Shown here: in pieces, positions 6,907 to 15,407 of the stretch
Layout: the number at the start of each line of letters is the position of its first letter
How positions within the stretch are numbered: position 1 is the first letter of the stretch
Assembly (NCBI GenBank): GCA_937928635.1
Contig: CALFWM010000042.1
Location: 1 to 36,611, forward strand
Reading direction: 5' to 3'
DNA: 36,611 nucleotides
Origin: an uncultured Sulfitobacter sp.
Lineage (GTDB): Bacteria; Pseudomonadota; Alphaproteobacteria; Rhodobacterales; Rhodobacteraceae
Program-made: the position numbers and the translations under genes
The notes under the pieces: generated by a model
Databases searched by the model: none
What the model was told of the DNA's origin: nothing
The model's input: the letters and a program-made list of their open reading frames with translations, nothing else

Positions 6907-7785
6907 ATGGGGGAACAGCGCTTGAGCAGATCTGTTTTGCCTGTGTTGACCGTTGTCGGGTTTTTGCTGGTGGCCTGGTATGGTGCCGCGATCTGGTTAA
7001 ATGCGCCCTGGGCCTATGACAAAGCCACACGTTCGGGGGTTGAGCATACGGCGGCCACATTGGTCGCCGATACATGGTCTCAGGAAAAGCCCAAGCTGCC
7101 CGCGCCGCATCAGGTGGGGCAGGAGCTGTGGAAGACGACGGTGGAGAAGAAAATCACCTCCAAGCGGTCGCTGATTTATCATTCCTGGGTGACGCTTTCG
7201 GCGACGTTTCTGGGGTTTGTGCTGGGCACGGGCCTCGGGGTGTTGCTGGCCATCGGGATTGTGTTCAACCGCACCATGGACATGTCGGTTATGCCCTGGG
7301 TGATTGCCAGTCAGACCATTCCGATCCTCGCTATTGCGCCGATGATCATTGTGGTGCTGAATGCCGTGGGGATTTCAGGTCTGCTGCCCAAGGCGATGAT
7401 TTCAATGTACCTTTCGTTTTTTCCGGTGGTCGTGGGGATGGTCAAGGGGCTGCGCAGTCCTGATCAGATGCAGCTGGATCAGATGCGTACGTGGCATGCG
7501 TCCGCTGCGCAGACGTTCTGGAAATTGCGGCTGCCCGCGTCGATGCCGTATTTCTTTACCTCGCTGAAGATCGCCATGGCGGCCTCGCTTGTGGGGGCCA
7601 TTGTGGGGGAGCTGCCCACGGGGGCGGTGGCGGGTCTGGGTGCGCGGTTGCTGGCGGGGAGTTATTATGGGCAGACCATTCAGATTTGGTCAGCGCTGAT
7701 CATGGCCGCCGCGCTGGCTGCCGCGCTGGTTGGGATCATTGGCATGGTGCAGCGGATCACGCTGAAACGCATGGGGATGGCGTGA
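6907..7785 (+). CDS. ABC transporter permease 1 (BPD inner-membrane component)
   Basis: This 292-residue inner-membrane permease has an N-terminal membrane helix (residues about 10-30), a polar stretch of about 60 residues, then five or more helices. The region between the last helices carries the ATPase-coupling EAA-type loop (SPDQMQLDQMRTWHASAAQ, then FWKLRLPASMPYFF). The ATG at 6907 has a GGAAGGG-type site upstream. The stop overlaps a possible GTG start of permease 2 as GTGA (7782-7785). The two permeases are clearly different in sequence, which suggests a heterodimeric channel rather than a homodimer. The family is clear; the substrate is inferred from the operon. Confidence 0.9.
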   Translation: MGEQRLSRSVLPVLTVVGFLLVAWYGAAIWLNAPWAYDKATRSGVEHTAATLVADTWSQEKPKLPAPHQVGQELWKTTVEKKITSKRSLIYHSWVTLSATFLGFVLGTGLGVLLAIGIVFNRTMDMSVMPWVIASQTIPILAIAPMIIVVLNAVGISGLLPKAMISMYLSFFPVVVGMVKGLRSPDQMQLDQMRTWHASAAQTFWKLRLPASMPYFFTSLKIAMAASLVGAIVGELPTGAVAGLGARLLAGSYYGQTIQIWSALIMAAALAAALVGIIGMVQRITLKRMGMA

Positions 7786-7790
7786 TAGCA

Positions 7791-8714
7791 ATGCGATATG
7801 AAGACACCTTTTGGTTTTTGAACAACCTCAAGTTTGTTGCAGTTTCGCTGGCCGCGTTGATTGGCGTGGGTTTTGTAAACGGTACAATCGCACTTTTGCT
7901 TGCCATTTGGGTTGTCGGCTGGATGTTGAACAGTTGGTTGACGCATGGCGTGCCGCGGGTTGCGCGCTTTCTGTCACCGGTGATCTTTGGGGTTACAATC
8001 TTGTTGCTGTGGGAAACCGCAGTGGATGGTTTTGAGATTTCGGAAGTCCTCCTTCCAGCCCCCTCCGTTATCGCCGCGCGCTTTGTCACCTCGCTCGACA
8101 TCCTCTGGATCGACTTTGTGCAGACGGTAATTAAGGGCGCTTTGTCAGGCTATGTGATGGGCTGTGGGGCCGCGTTTTTGATCGCCATCGCCATTGACCG
8201 TTATCCGTTTTTGCAGCGCGGTCTGCTGCCGGTCGGCAACTTTGTTGCCGCTTTGCCGGTCATCGGCATGGCGCCCATTCTGGTCATGTGGTTCGGCTTT
8301 GACTGGCAGTCCAAGGCGGCGGTTGTGGTGGTCATGGTGTTCTTTCCGATGCTGGTGAACACGGTGCAGGGATTGCAGGCAAGCGATGCGATGCAGCGGG
8401 ACCTGATGTGCACCTATGGTGCTGGCTACTGGGACAGCCTGATCAAACTCCGCTTGCCCGCAGCAATGCCGTTTGTGTTTAACGGGCTCAAGATTGGCAC
8501 GACATTGGCGCTGATTGGCGCGATCGTTGCTGAATTTTTCGGCTCTCCGGTCAAGGGCATGGGGTTTCGCATCTCAACATCCGTCGGGCAGCTTGCGCTT
8601 GATCTGGTCTGGGCCGAGATTGTCGTGGCAGCGCTTGCCGGCTCCGCCTTTTATGGCGTGATGGCATGGGCGGAAAAAACAGTCACATTCTGGCATCCAA
8701 GCCAGCGAAATTAA
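7791..8714 (+). CDS. ABC transporter permease 2 (BPD inner-membrane component)
   Basis: This second permease, 307 residues from the ATG at 7791, has two or three helices in its first 90 residues and then the usual five-helix core. Its coupling loop reads ASDAMQRDLMCTYGAGYW followed by KLRLPAAMPFVFNGLK, the standard motif of this class. An in-frame GTG at 7782 overlaps the stop of permease 1 and is an equally possible start, giving three more residues; the frame is open further upstream only as a shadow of permease 1. It pairs with permease 1 in the predicted pyrimidine importer. The long N-terminal hydrophobic part before the core is unusual beside permease 1. Confidence 0.9.
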   Translation: MRYEDTFWFLNNLKFVAVSLAALIGVGFVNGTIALLLAIWVVGWMLNSWLTHGVPRVARFLSPVIFGVTILLLWETAVDGFEISEVLLPAPSVIAARFVTSLDILWIDFVQTVIKGALSGYVMGCGAAFLIAIAIDRYPFLQRGLLPVGNFVAALPVIGMAPILVMWFGFDWQSKAAVVVVMVFFPMLVNTVQGLQASDAMQRDLMCTYGAGYWDSLIKLRLPAAMPFVFNGLKIGTTLALIGAIVAEFFGSPVKGMGFRISTSVGQLALDLVWAEIVVAALAGSAFYGVMAWAEKTVTFWHPSQRN

Positions 8715-8750
8715 CCTATACTACCTCAAAAACAACAAGGGAGACGACCA

Positions 8751-9740
8751 ATGAAAACATTTACCAAACTGGCGGCGGGGGCCGCGATGGGCATCTGGGG
8801 CATGGCAGCACATGCGGCCGATGATGTGACCTTGCAGCTGAAATGGGTCACGCAGGCGCAGTTTGCAGGCTATTACGTTGCGCTCGACAAAGGGTTCTAC
8901 GAGGAAGAGGGCCTGAACGTCACCATCAAACCCGGTGGACCTGACATTGCGCCTACACAGGTGCTTGCCGGTGGGGGTGCAGATGTGACCGTGGAGTGGA
9001 TGCCCGCCGCACTGGCCGCACGGGAAAAGGGGCTGGGGATGGTGAACATCGCGCAGCCCTTCAAATCATCCGGTATGATGCTGACCTGCCGCAAGGATGC
9101 CGGGATTGCGTCCACCAATGATTTCAAAGGCAAGACCCTGGGTGTCTGGTTCTTTGGCAACGAATTCCCGTTCCTGAGCTGGATGTCACAGTTGGGCCTG
9201 CCCACGGAAGGGGGCGCGGATGGTGTTGAGGTGCTCAAGCAAGGGTTTAACGTTGATCCATTGCTGCAAAAGCAGGCGGCCTGCGTGTCCACAATGACCT
9301 ATAATGAGTATTGGCAAGTGATTGACGCGGGTCTGACACCGGATGATCTGGTGACTTTCAAATACGAAGATGAAGGCGTCGCCACGTTGGAAGACGGGCT
9401 TTATGTGCTGGAAGACAAACTTGCCGATCCCGCGTTTGAGGACAAAATGGTGCGTTTTGTGCGCGCGTCCATGAAGGGCTGGAAATATGCCGAGGCGAAT
9501 TCGGATGAGGCGGCGGATATTGTGCTGGAAAACGATGCCTCCGGGGCACAAACCGAAAAGCACCAGCGCCGCATGATGGGTGAAATCGCCAAGCTGACAG
9601 CCGGTTCAAACGGCGCGCTGGTCGAGGCGGATTATGAGCGCACAGTACAGTCATTACTGTCCGGTGGTTCTGATCCCGTGATTTCCAAGGCACCGGAAGG
9701 TGCCTGGACCCATGCGATCACGGACAAGGCGCTGAACTAA
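8751..9740 (+). CDS. NMT1/THI5-like periplasmic substrate-binding protein
   Basis: This 329-residue protein is the solute receptor of the importer. Residues 1-22 form a signal peptide (MKTFTKLAAG through AAHA, predicted cleavage before ADD). The mature part starts VTLQLKWVTQAQFAGYYVAL, typical of the NMT1/THI5-like family that binds pyrimidine-type ligands such as the thiamine precursor HMP. A GGGAGA site lies upstream of the ATG at 8751. Being last in the operon and next to a terminator fits its role as the most abundant component. Uracil, thymine, dihydropyrimidines or a carbamoyl intermediate are the likely ligands given the neighbours, but the sequence alone does not decide between these and a thiamine precursor. 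Confidence 0.92.
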   Translation: MKTFTKLAAGAAMGIWGMAAHAADDVTLQLKWVTQAQFAGYYVALDKGFYEEEGLNVTIKPGGPDIAPTQVLAGGGADVTVEWMPAALAAREKGLGMVNIAQPFKSSGMMLTCRKDAGIASTNDFKGKTLGVWFFGNEFPFLSWMSQLGLPTEGGADGVEVLKQGFNVDPLLQKQAACVSTMTYNEYWQVIDAGLTPDDLVTFKYEDEGVATLEDGLYVLEDKLADPAFEDKMVRFVRASMKGWKYAEANSDEAADIVLENDASGAQTEKHQRRMMGEIAKLTAGSNGALVEADYERTVQSLLSGGSDPVISKAPEGAWTHAITDKALN

Positions 9741-9762
9741 AACAGTTTCATTCTGGTAACGG

Positions 9763-9798
9763 AAAGGGGGCCGCTGCATCTGCACTGGCCCCCTTTTC
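9763..9798 (+). terminator. Rho-independent terminator of the pyrimidine/ABC operon
   Basis: AAAGGGGGCC (9763-9772) pairs with GGCCCCCTTT (9787-9796) around a 14-base loop, followed by TC. It starts 22 bases after the binding-protein stop. The T run is short, but the stem is strong. It marks the probable end of the transcript that begins near 2420. Confidence 0.8.
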
Positions 9799-9946
9799 AG
9801 TGCTTATGGGCTTGATTTGGTCATGTGCAAACCAGCCAGCCTTGCATTTCCTGCGATCCGGGTATGCAAACTTGGCAGTTCTGTTTTCACGGCGACGGGC
9901 CTATCTAGCGGGAAAGGGACGTAGCCCCTCAAACACTGGACGCGAC

Positions 9947-10198
9947 ATGACTTATTCAACATATTCCGCACCTGCCCGCGCAGGGTTCTCGTTCACATCC
10001 TCCGCCGCAGCCGTTTGCAAAGGCATCTCAGGCTTTTTCGACAGCCTGATGCGCGCGATGATTGTGAATTCCACCGCGCAGCGCCGCCTGACATTGGTCG
10101 AGCAGCTGAACGCAAAGACAGACGCAGAGCTGGCCGTGCTTGGGCTCAGGCGCGAAGACATCGTGCGTCACGTGTTCCGGGATGTGTTCTGGAACTAG
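9947..10198 (+). CDS. DUF1127 family small protein
   Basis: This 83-residue protein ends in a DUF1127 domain (LNAKTDAELAVLGLRREDIVRHVFRDVF, residues about 53-80), the YjiS-like module found in many small alphaproteobacterial proteins. In other alphaproteobacteria, members of this family have been linked to RNA binding and to phosphate or nutrient regulation; nothing here shows which applies. The frame is open upstream to 9800, but the ATG at 9947 (MTYSTYSAP) gives the family's usual size and the upstream part is not protein-like. It stands alone between the operon terminator and a hairpin at 10220. There is no clear ribosome binding site beyond a GGACGC-type stretch. Confidence 0.8.
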   Translation: MTYSTYSAPARAGFSFTSSAAAVCKGISGFFDSLMRAMIVNSTAQRRLTLVEQLNAKTDAELAVLGLRREDIVRHVFRDVFWN

Positions 10199-10219
10199 GG
10201 TATTGCATCAACGGGTGAG

Positions 10220-10237
10220 GGCGGGCCAAGGCCCGCC
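10220..10237. repeat. GGCGGGCC-AA-GGCCCGCC hairpin, copy 1 (likely terminator)
   Basis: This perfect 8-base-pair stem with an AA loop lies 21 bases after the DUF1127 stop and is followed by TTACCTTTTT, so it can act as a terminator. The identical 18-base palindrome followed by TTAC occurs at 31547-31564. This points to a dispersed repeat used as a terminator. Confidence 0.75.
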
Positions 10238-10335
10238 TTACCTTTTTGAAATGCAGCAACAGCCAACCCACCGTGCGCCGCAGAGACCCGCAGTAGCGCT
10301 TGACACCACCGCGTGCGCGCGCCAACGCTTTGGCC

Positions 10336-11784
10336 ATGTTAGACATGCGCCCCGTGGGATATGTTGTTGGCCTGTTGGTGGGCGTTCTGGGTCTTTTCAT
10401 GATCCTGCCCATGCTTGTGGACATTGCCGAGGCGCGGGGCCATTGGCGGGTTTTCCTTGAGGCCGGTCTGATTACAACCCTGACGGGGGGCATCATTGCC
10501 CTTGCCTGCGCCAATGGGGTCCGCGAGGGTCTAACGATCCAACAGACCTTTTTGCTGACCACCGGCGTCTGGCTGATGCTGCCGCTCTTTGGCGCGTTGC
10601 CCTTTATGCTGGGTCAGACCGACTCCAGCTTCACGGATGCATTTTTTGAGGCAATGTCGGGCATGACCACCACGGGTGCGACCGTGTTTTCTGGGCTTGA
10701 GGATATGCCCAAAGGTCTGTTGATGTGGCGCGGCATTCTGCAATGGCTGGGCGGGATTGGCATCATCGTTGTTGCCATGGTTTTTTTGCCCGAGCTCAAG
10801 GTAGGCGGCATGCAGATTTTCCGCTCCGAAGGGTTTGATACCTTTGGTAAAATCCTGCCCCGCGCAGGGCAGATTGCCACCCAGATTTCGGTCATTTACA
10901 TCTGGCTGACACTGGCCTGTGTGATGAGCTATCTGGCTGCGGGGATGGACACTTTTGACGCCACCGTGCATGCGCTGACCACAATTTCCACCGGGGGGTT
11001 TGCCAACTACGATGCCTCCTTTGCCACCTTTTCCGGCCCGACTGAATACATCGCGACCTTCTTTATGATCTCCGCCGCGCTGCCGTTTGTGCGCTACGTG
11101 CAGTTGATCAATGGCAATGTGACCGCCCTGCACAAAGACAAACAGGTGCGGGGATTTCTGGCCATCATTACGGTGCTGATTGTGGTGACAACATTCACGC
11201 TACAACAGATCCTGCCGGGGGCCTGGGAAAACGCTTTTCGCCAATCCCTGTTCAACATCACGTCGATCATTTCGGGCACCGGTTATGCCTCTGCGGATTA
11301 CATGCAATGGGGTGGCTTTTTGATCGCGATGTTCTTTTTCATCGGGTTGATCGGCGGTTGTGCGGGGTCCACGGCCTGTTCGATCAAGATCTTTCGCTAT
11401 CAGCTTCTGATCGCCTCGATCCGCGCGCAGCTGGGCCGCATCCGCTCGCCCCATGGCATTTTCACGCCGCGCTATGATGGCCGCCCCATCGGGCCGGACG
11501 TGCTGAACTCTGTGATGTCGTTTTTCATGTTCTTTGTGGTGACGCTGGGGTTGGTCGCAGTCGCGCTCAGCCTCACTGGGCTTGATCTCGTTACCTCTGT
11601 TTCGGGGGCTGCGGCTGCGCTTGCCAATATTGGCCCCGGTTTGGGTGAGATCATCGGCCCCGCAGGCAACTACGGCAGCCTCAATGACACCGCCAAATGG
11701 ATATTGACCGCCGCGATGCTGATCGGGCGGTTGGAACTGATGGCGGTCTACGTCATCCTGACCGTGAGCTTTTGGAGAGCCTGA
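10336..11784 (+). CDS. trkH: Trk-type potassium uptake protein TrkH
   Basis: TrkH is the membrane channel subunit of the Trk K+ uptake system and works with the cytoplasmic NAD-binding TrkA, which is not encoded here. The 482-residue protein has about ten membrane segments and the four selectivity-filter loops of the family: MTTTGATVF, TTISTGGFANY, ISGTGYASAD and ANIGPGLGE. I took the ATG at 10336 (MLDMRPVGYVVG); the frame is open to 10300, but the added residues are polar and unlike TrkH. The stop shares its last base with the next start (TGATG at 11782-11786), so the next gene is probably coupled. The identification is firm. Confidence 0.93.
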   Translation: MLDMRPVGYVVGLLVGVLGLFMILPMLVDIAEARGHWRVFLEAGLITTLTGGIIALACANGVREGLTIQQTFLLTTGVWLMLPLFGALPFMLGQTDSSFTDAFFEAMSGMTTTGATVFSGLEDMPKGLLMWRGILQWLGGIGIIVVAMVFLPELKVGGMQIFRSEGFDTFGKILPRAGQIATQISVIYIWLTLACVMSYLAAGMDTFDATVHALTTISTGGFANYDASFATFSGPTEYIATFFMISAALPFVRYVQLINGNVTALHKDKQVRGFLAIITVLIVVTTFTLQQILPGAWENAFRQSLFNITSIISGTGYASADYMQWGGFLIAMFFFIGLIGGCAGSTACSIKIFRYQLLIASIRAQLGRIRSPHGIFTPRYDGRPIGPDVLNSVMSFFMFFVVTLGLVAVALSLTGLDLVTSVSGAAAALANIGPGLGEIIGPAGNYGSLNDTAKWILTAAMLIGRLELMAVYVILTVSFWRA

Positions 11785-13403
11785 TGACAATAAGACCCCT
11801 TGGTGCGCAGATTTCCCACATGCTGAAAGACCGTGGCGTGGATGTAATCTTTGGCATCCCCGGCGTGCACAACCAAGAGATGTATCGCGGTATTGAGGAG
11901 GCCGGGATTTCCCACGTGCTGGCGCGTCACGAACAGGGGGCCGGGTTCATGGCCGATGGTTATGCCCGCGCGACAGGCAAGCCGGGCGTGGCCTATGTGA
12001 TCACGGGGCCGGGGCTGTGCAATATCATGACGCCGATGGGGCAGGCCTATTCCGATTCTGTGCCGATGCTTGTGATTTCAAGCTGTCTGGATGGAGTGGC
12101 GGCAACCCGAGGGCAGTTGCACCAGATGCTGGACCAGCGCGCCGCAGCAGCTTGCGTTTGTGACTGGTCGGAGGAAGCGCGTACCCCTCAAGCGACCTAT
12201 ACGCTGATAGATCGTGCCTTTGGTGAATTCTTGTCGGCGCGCGCGCGGCCCAAACACATTCAAGTGCCAATCAGTGCGCTTGAGGCGGAGGCACCGTCAG
12301 CCCCTTCAAAACCCAACAGCTCTCGCCCCAGCCTTGCTGTATCGGATGGCGCATTGACAGATGAGCTGGCCCTGAACCTTATCGAGGCCAAGCGGCCGCT
12401 GTTCATAATCGGCGGCGGGGCTGCGCGTGCAGCGGATCGTCAGGGTGGCCTGCCGTGGTCAGGCAAGCTGGTCGAGGTCCTCAAACGCTGCAATGCCGCA
12501 ACCTTTACCAGTTACGCGGGCCGGGGCACTGTGCCCGAGGATTATCCGCTCAATTTCGGATCATACCTTGCCCGCTCTGGCAGTGCCGGTGTGATTGGGT
12601 CTGCGGATCTGGTGATCGCCATAGGCACCGAATTGGCCGAAGTTGACACGTGGCGCTCCACGCTTGGTCACACAGCTAAGTTGGTGCGTGTCGATATAGA
12701 CCCCGAAGTTCTGTCAGACCCAGTTGACGGGCAGAGCGCAGTTTTGGCCGATGCAACGGAACTGATCGAAAGCCTGCACCGGACGCTGCCACAGAAAGTG
12801 CAAACGACCGACTGGACAGTCGAAGAAGTGACCGCCGCGCGTGCCAAATGGCGCGCTGAAGTTGAGGCTGAGTACGCGCCCATCCCCGCGGTAGCGGACG
12901 CGCTCAAGGCCTGTTTACCGCAAGGGACAATGATCTACTCAGACATGACTCAATTCGCCTATGCCTCAAAAGAGATATGGGACATGGATCAACCCGGCCA
13001 CTGGCATCACCCCAATGGCTTTGGCACGTTGGGGTACGCGCTGCCAGCCGCCATTGGTGGGCAGATCGGTCGCCCCGGTCACCCCACCATGGCCATCGCG
13101 GGGGATTATGGCTTCCACTACACCATGCAGGAACTGGGTGTGGCTGTGGAGCTTGCGCTGCCGATCCCGATCATCCTGTGGGACAATGGCAAGCTGGGCG
13201 CGATTGAGGCCAGTATGGTCAGCGCGCAGATTGCGCCCAATGCAGTGATCGCGCGCAACCCCGATTTTGTGAAACTGGCCCACGCCTTTGGCGCAGGGGC
13301 GGTGGCCCCGAAAACGCTGGATGACATGCAATCGGCGGTGCGTGCCGCTTTTGAGGCGACAGGGCCAACGCTGATTTACCTCACACCGCAGGTCGCTGGA
13401 TAG
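11784..13403 (+). CDS. Thiamine-diphosphate enzyme, probable 5-guanidino-2-oxopentanoate decarboxylase (AruI-like)
   Basis: This 539-residue enzyme has the three-domain acetolactate-synthase-like fold. The N-terminal domain has FGIPGVHN and RHEQGAGFMADGYAR with the cofactor-activating Glu (E50). The central domain carries IIGGGAARAAD. The C-terminal cofactor site reads AGDYGF through LWDNGKLGAI, with Asp and Asn as Mg ligands. The opening TIRPLGAQISHMLKDRG and the GVHN signature resemble proteins annotated as 5-guanidino-2-oxopentanoate decarboxylase of the arginine transaminase pathway. The family is certain; the substrate is a moderate guess, with benzoylformate-type or other 2-oxoacid decarboxylation as alternatives. 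GGAGAG precedes the ATG, which overlaps the trkH stop. A link between K+ uptake and this enzyme is not obvious. Confidence 0.85.
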   Translation: MTIRPLGAQISHMLKDRGVDVIFGIPGVHNQEMYRGIEEAGISHVLARHEQGAGFMADGYARATGKPGVAYVITGPGLCNIMTPMGQAYSDSVPMLVISSCLDGVAATRGQLHQMLDQRAAAACVCDWSEEARTPQATYTLIDRAFGEFLSARARPKHIQVPISALEAEAPSAPSKPNSSRPSLAVSDGALTDELALNLIEAKRPLFIIGGGAARAADRQGGLPWSGKLVEVLKRCNAATFTSYAGRGTVPEDYPLNFGSYLARSGSAGVIGSADLVIAIGTELAEVDTWRSTLGHTAKLVRVDIDPEVLSDPVDGQSAVLADATELIESLHRTLPQKVQTTDWTVEEVTAARAKWRAEVEAEYAPIPAVADALKACLPQGTMIYSDMTQFAYASKEIWDMDQPGHWHHPNGFGTLGYALPAAIGGQIGRPGHPTMAIAGDYGFHYTMQELGVAVELALPIPIILWDNGKLGAIEASMVSAQIAPNAVIARNPDFVKLAHAFGAGAVAPKTLDDMQSAVRAAFEATGPTLIYLTPQVAG

Positions 13404-13406
13404 CGC

Positions 13407-13451
13407 CCGTTTTCTTCAAAGAAAACGGTCCGGAATTTTCGAAAATTCCGG
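13407..13451. repeat. Tandem double hairpin element, copy 2
   Basis: CCGTTTTCTT-CA-AAGAAAACGG (13407-13428), one base, then CCGGAATTTT-CG-AAAATTCCGG (13430-13451). Length and layout equal those of 3718-3762. The second hairpin has identical arms, while the first differs with paired compensatory changes. It lies between two converging genes (stops at 13403 and 13466), where it could terminate in both directions, although no long T run follows. Confidence 0.85.
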
Positions 13452-13465
13452 ACCCGCGTCCGCAG

Positions 13466-15241
13466 CTACTCCCAGCAGCTGACCAGCACGGTCATGCCTT
13501 GCGCGGCAAGTGTGAGATCGCGCGGCGTTATCTGCGCCCCGCTGTCCGCGGCGGTAAGGCTGAGGCCCGCTTCAGAGGCAGCTTCGGCAATCACGGCACT
13601 TTCAACGGCAAAGCTGACGTCCTGCGGCAATTGCTGCCCTCCTGTGGGCTGGGGCATCAGCATGCCCAGCACATTGCCACTGGCATCAAACACCGGCCCG
13701 CCTGCATCCCCGGCCTGCGCGTTGAGCGCGAGGCGCTTTAGCTCAGGTTCACCGCGCAACCCCTTAAGGTCGGCCAGCGTGCCAAAGGTCAGGGTGGCCG
13801 CACTCAGCACCCCTTCAAACGAATAGCCCGCCACGGAAATCTCCGATTGTAAACGCGGCGCGCCAACGCTGAATTTCGCGACCGCACGCGGCGCCAGCGC
13901 ACTTTGCGGCTTTAGGATGGCCACACCAGACGACTGGTTGTCGCTGATCACCTGCGCCTCTGTGTCACCATCAATGGTTACACGTCCGCAAGACTGCACC
14001 GCCTCTGATGTCGTGGCCACACTGCCGCCTGCATCAATGAAAAAACCGGAGCGTGAGATTTTGGGTTGCCGGATTTGCAAGCCCGCCACCAGATCAATCG
14101 CCTGATCCTCGCTGCTGCCCTCTGCGGGATCAAGCACACCGGGCAGGCGCACCAGACTTTGGCGCATTTCGGCAATAACGCGGGTGCGACGCTCTTCATC
14201 ACCCGCAGGCCAGATCAGGGTAAATCCTTTGATCTCTCCATTTTGCAGCACCACGCTGGTTTCACTGACGATCCTGGCGTTTTGCCCGATCAGCTCAAAC
14301 CCGTTACTCTTGCGGCTGCGCGGCCCCTCGGGGGGCACAATTTCTAGCGTTTGCATAATGTCATAGAGACCAAACAGCGTATCCTGATCCCCGGCTTGTG
14401 AGATCAGCAAAACCCGCGCGCCGATGTCACCGGTGCTGTTGTACTGCGCAAAGGGCGCTTCATAGGTGTCAAAAGCCACCTCTGCCGTGGGCATCAGAAG
14501 CTCGATGCCTGCTTTGGTGTCGCGCACAACTTTCAGGCCAAGATTGTCCAGCACGGCATTATATTGTTGAAACAGCACGGTGCGCTGACGGGTGGTCAGA
14601 ATGCCGGTCTGTTCAAAATTATTGGCCTCTTGCCAGGCGGCCATAGACGCCCGTGTGCCGCGCCCGAATGACCCATCAATGGCCGCGGTATAAAACCCGG
14701 CCCATTTCAACGCGATTTGCAGGTCTTTGCGTTCCTGTCCCGTCAGCGCCCGCTCTGAGCGGCGCGCCTCTGCCGGGGTTTCATCGGCGGGCTCTGGTGT
14801 GACGATCTCGGCAACCTGTGGCGCTTCTGTTTCCTCTGGTGCGGTTTCTTCTGCGGGGGCCACATCGTCGGGCAGGTTGATCACGCCACGGTTCAGCACA
14901 TTGGCCCCGACGGGCCAGAATTGCTGGCGAAAACTGCTGGACAGCTGGATGAAACTATCGCGCGGCACCAACCCTTCACGCCGGTATTGGCGCAAAACGG
15001 TTTCTGCATCCGCCCGCCGATAGGGGCCAACCGCAATGCCATACCAGCCGCCGCCTAGCGAAAACCCTGAAACATCCTGCAGCAACGTACTAAAAGCACG
15101 GGCACGGTCTGTGGCCTCGGCCAGCGATGGTTGTGCCTCAATTTGCACCCAGACCACGTCATCGTCTGATTGCGCCTGCGCTGACAGGGCGCTGAACGTG
15201 AACAAAACTGCGGCAAAAAGTACCGGAAAAATACGGGTCAT
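13466..15241 (-). CDS. Exported SPOR / peptidoglycan-binding / trypsin-fold protein without catalytic triad
   Basis: This 591-residue exported protein starts MTRIFPVLFAAVLFTF with predicted cleavage after SAQA (residue 23). Residues 30-100 look like a SPOR domain (WVQIEAQPSLAEATDRA, GGGWYGIAVGPYRRADAET). Residues 125-165 are an acidic Pro-rich linker, and 166-226 resemble a peptidoglycan-binding domain 1 (ALKWAGFYTAAIDGSFGRGT). Residues about 395-555 have the trypsin/DegP fold. The triad is lost: the His position in the TNAHVV motif is E413, the Asp of the DLAVLK motif is G439, and the nucleophile Ser of GNSGGP is A513 (GDAGGPVFD). It is probably a non-catalytic envelope protein. The frame is open to 15328, but only the start at 15241 gives a signal peptide. 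Confidence 0.88.
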   Translation of the reverse strand: MTRIFPVLFAAVLFTFSALSAQAQSDDDVVWVQIEAQPSLAEATDRARAFSTLLQDVSGFSLGGGWYGIAVGPYRRADAETVLRQYRREGLVPRDSFIQLSSSFRQQFWPVGANVLNRGVINLPDDVAPAEETAPEETEAPQVAEIVTPEPADETPAEARRSERALTGQERKDLQIALKWAGFYTAAIDGSFGRGTRASMAAWQEANNFEQTGILTTRQRTVLFQQYNAVLDNLGLKVVRDTKAGIELLMPTAEVAFDTYEAPFAQYNSTGDIGARVLLISQAGDQDTLFGLYDIMQTLEIVPPEGPRSRKSNGFELIGQNARIVSETSVVLQNGEIKGFTLIWPAGDEERRTRVIAEMRQSLVRLPGVLDPAEGSSEDQAIDLVAGLQIRQPKISRSGFFIDAGGSVATTSEAVQSCGRVTIDGDTEAQVISDNQSSGVAILKPQSALAPRAVAKFSVGAPRLQSEISVAGYSFEGVLSAATLTFGTLADLKGLRGEPELKRLALNAQAGDAGGPVFDASGNVLGMLMPQPTGGQQLPQDVSFAVESAVIAEAASEAGLSLTAADSGAQITPRDLTLAAQGMTVLVSCWE

Positions 15242-15407
15242 GGGGTTCGCTGCTCTGAGGATTCCAAATTTGACGCAAATAAGCAGGAAACCGCTGGGAA
15301 TGCCATGGGCTTTGGCGGCTTTACACAAGGTTTTGCGTCAAAATGCTGCAATTGACCCCGCCCGGTTGCCCCCGTAGGAAAGGCAGCGAAACGCAAAGGG
15401 TTGGCCC

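Noticed and set aside
9800..9946. N-terminal extension of the DUF1127 gene to 9800
   Set aside because: It begins inside the terminator region, and the extra residues do not resemble the family.
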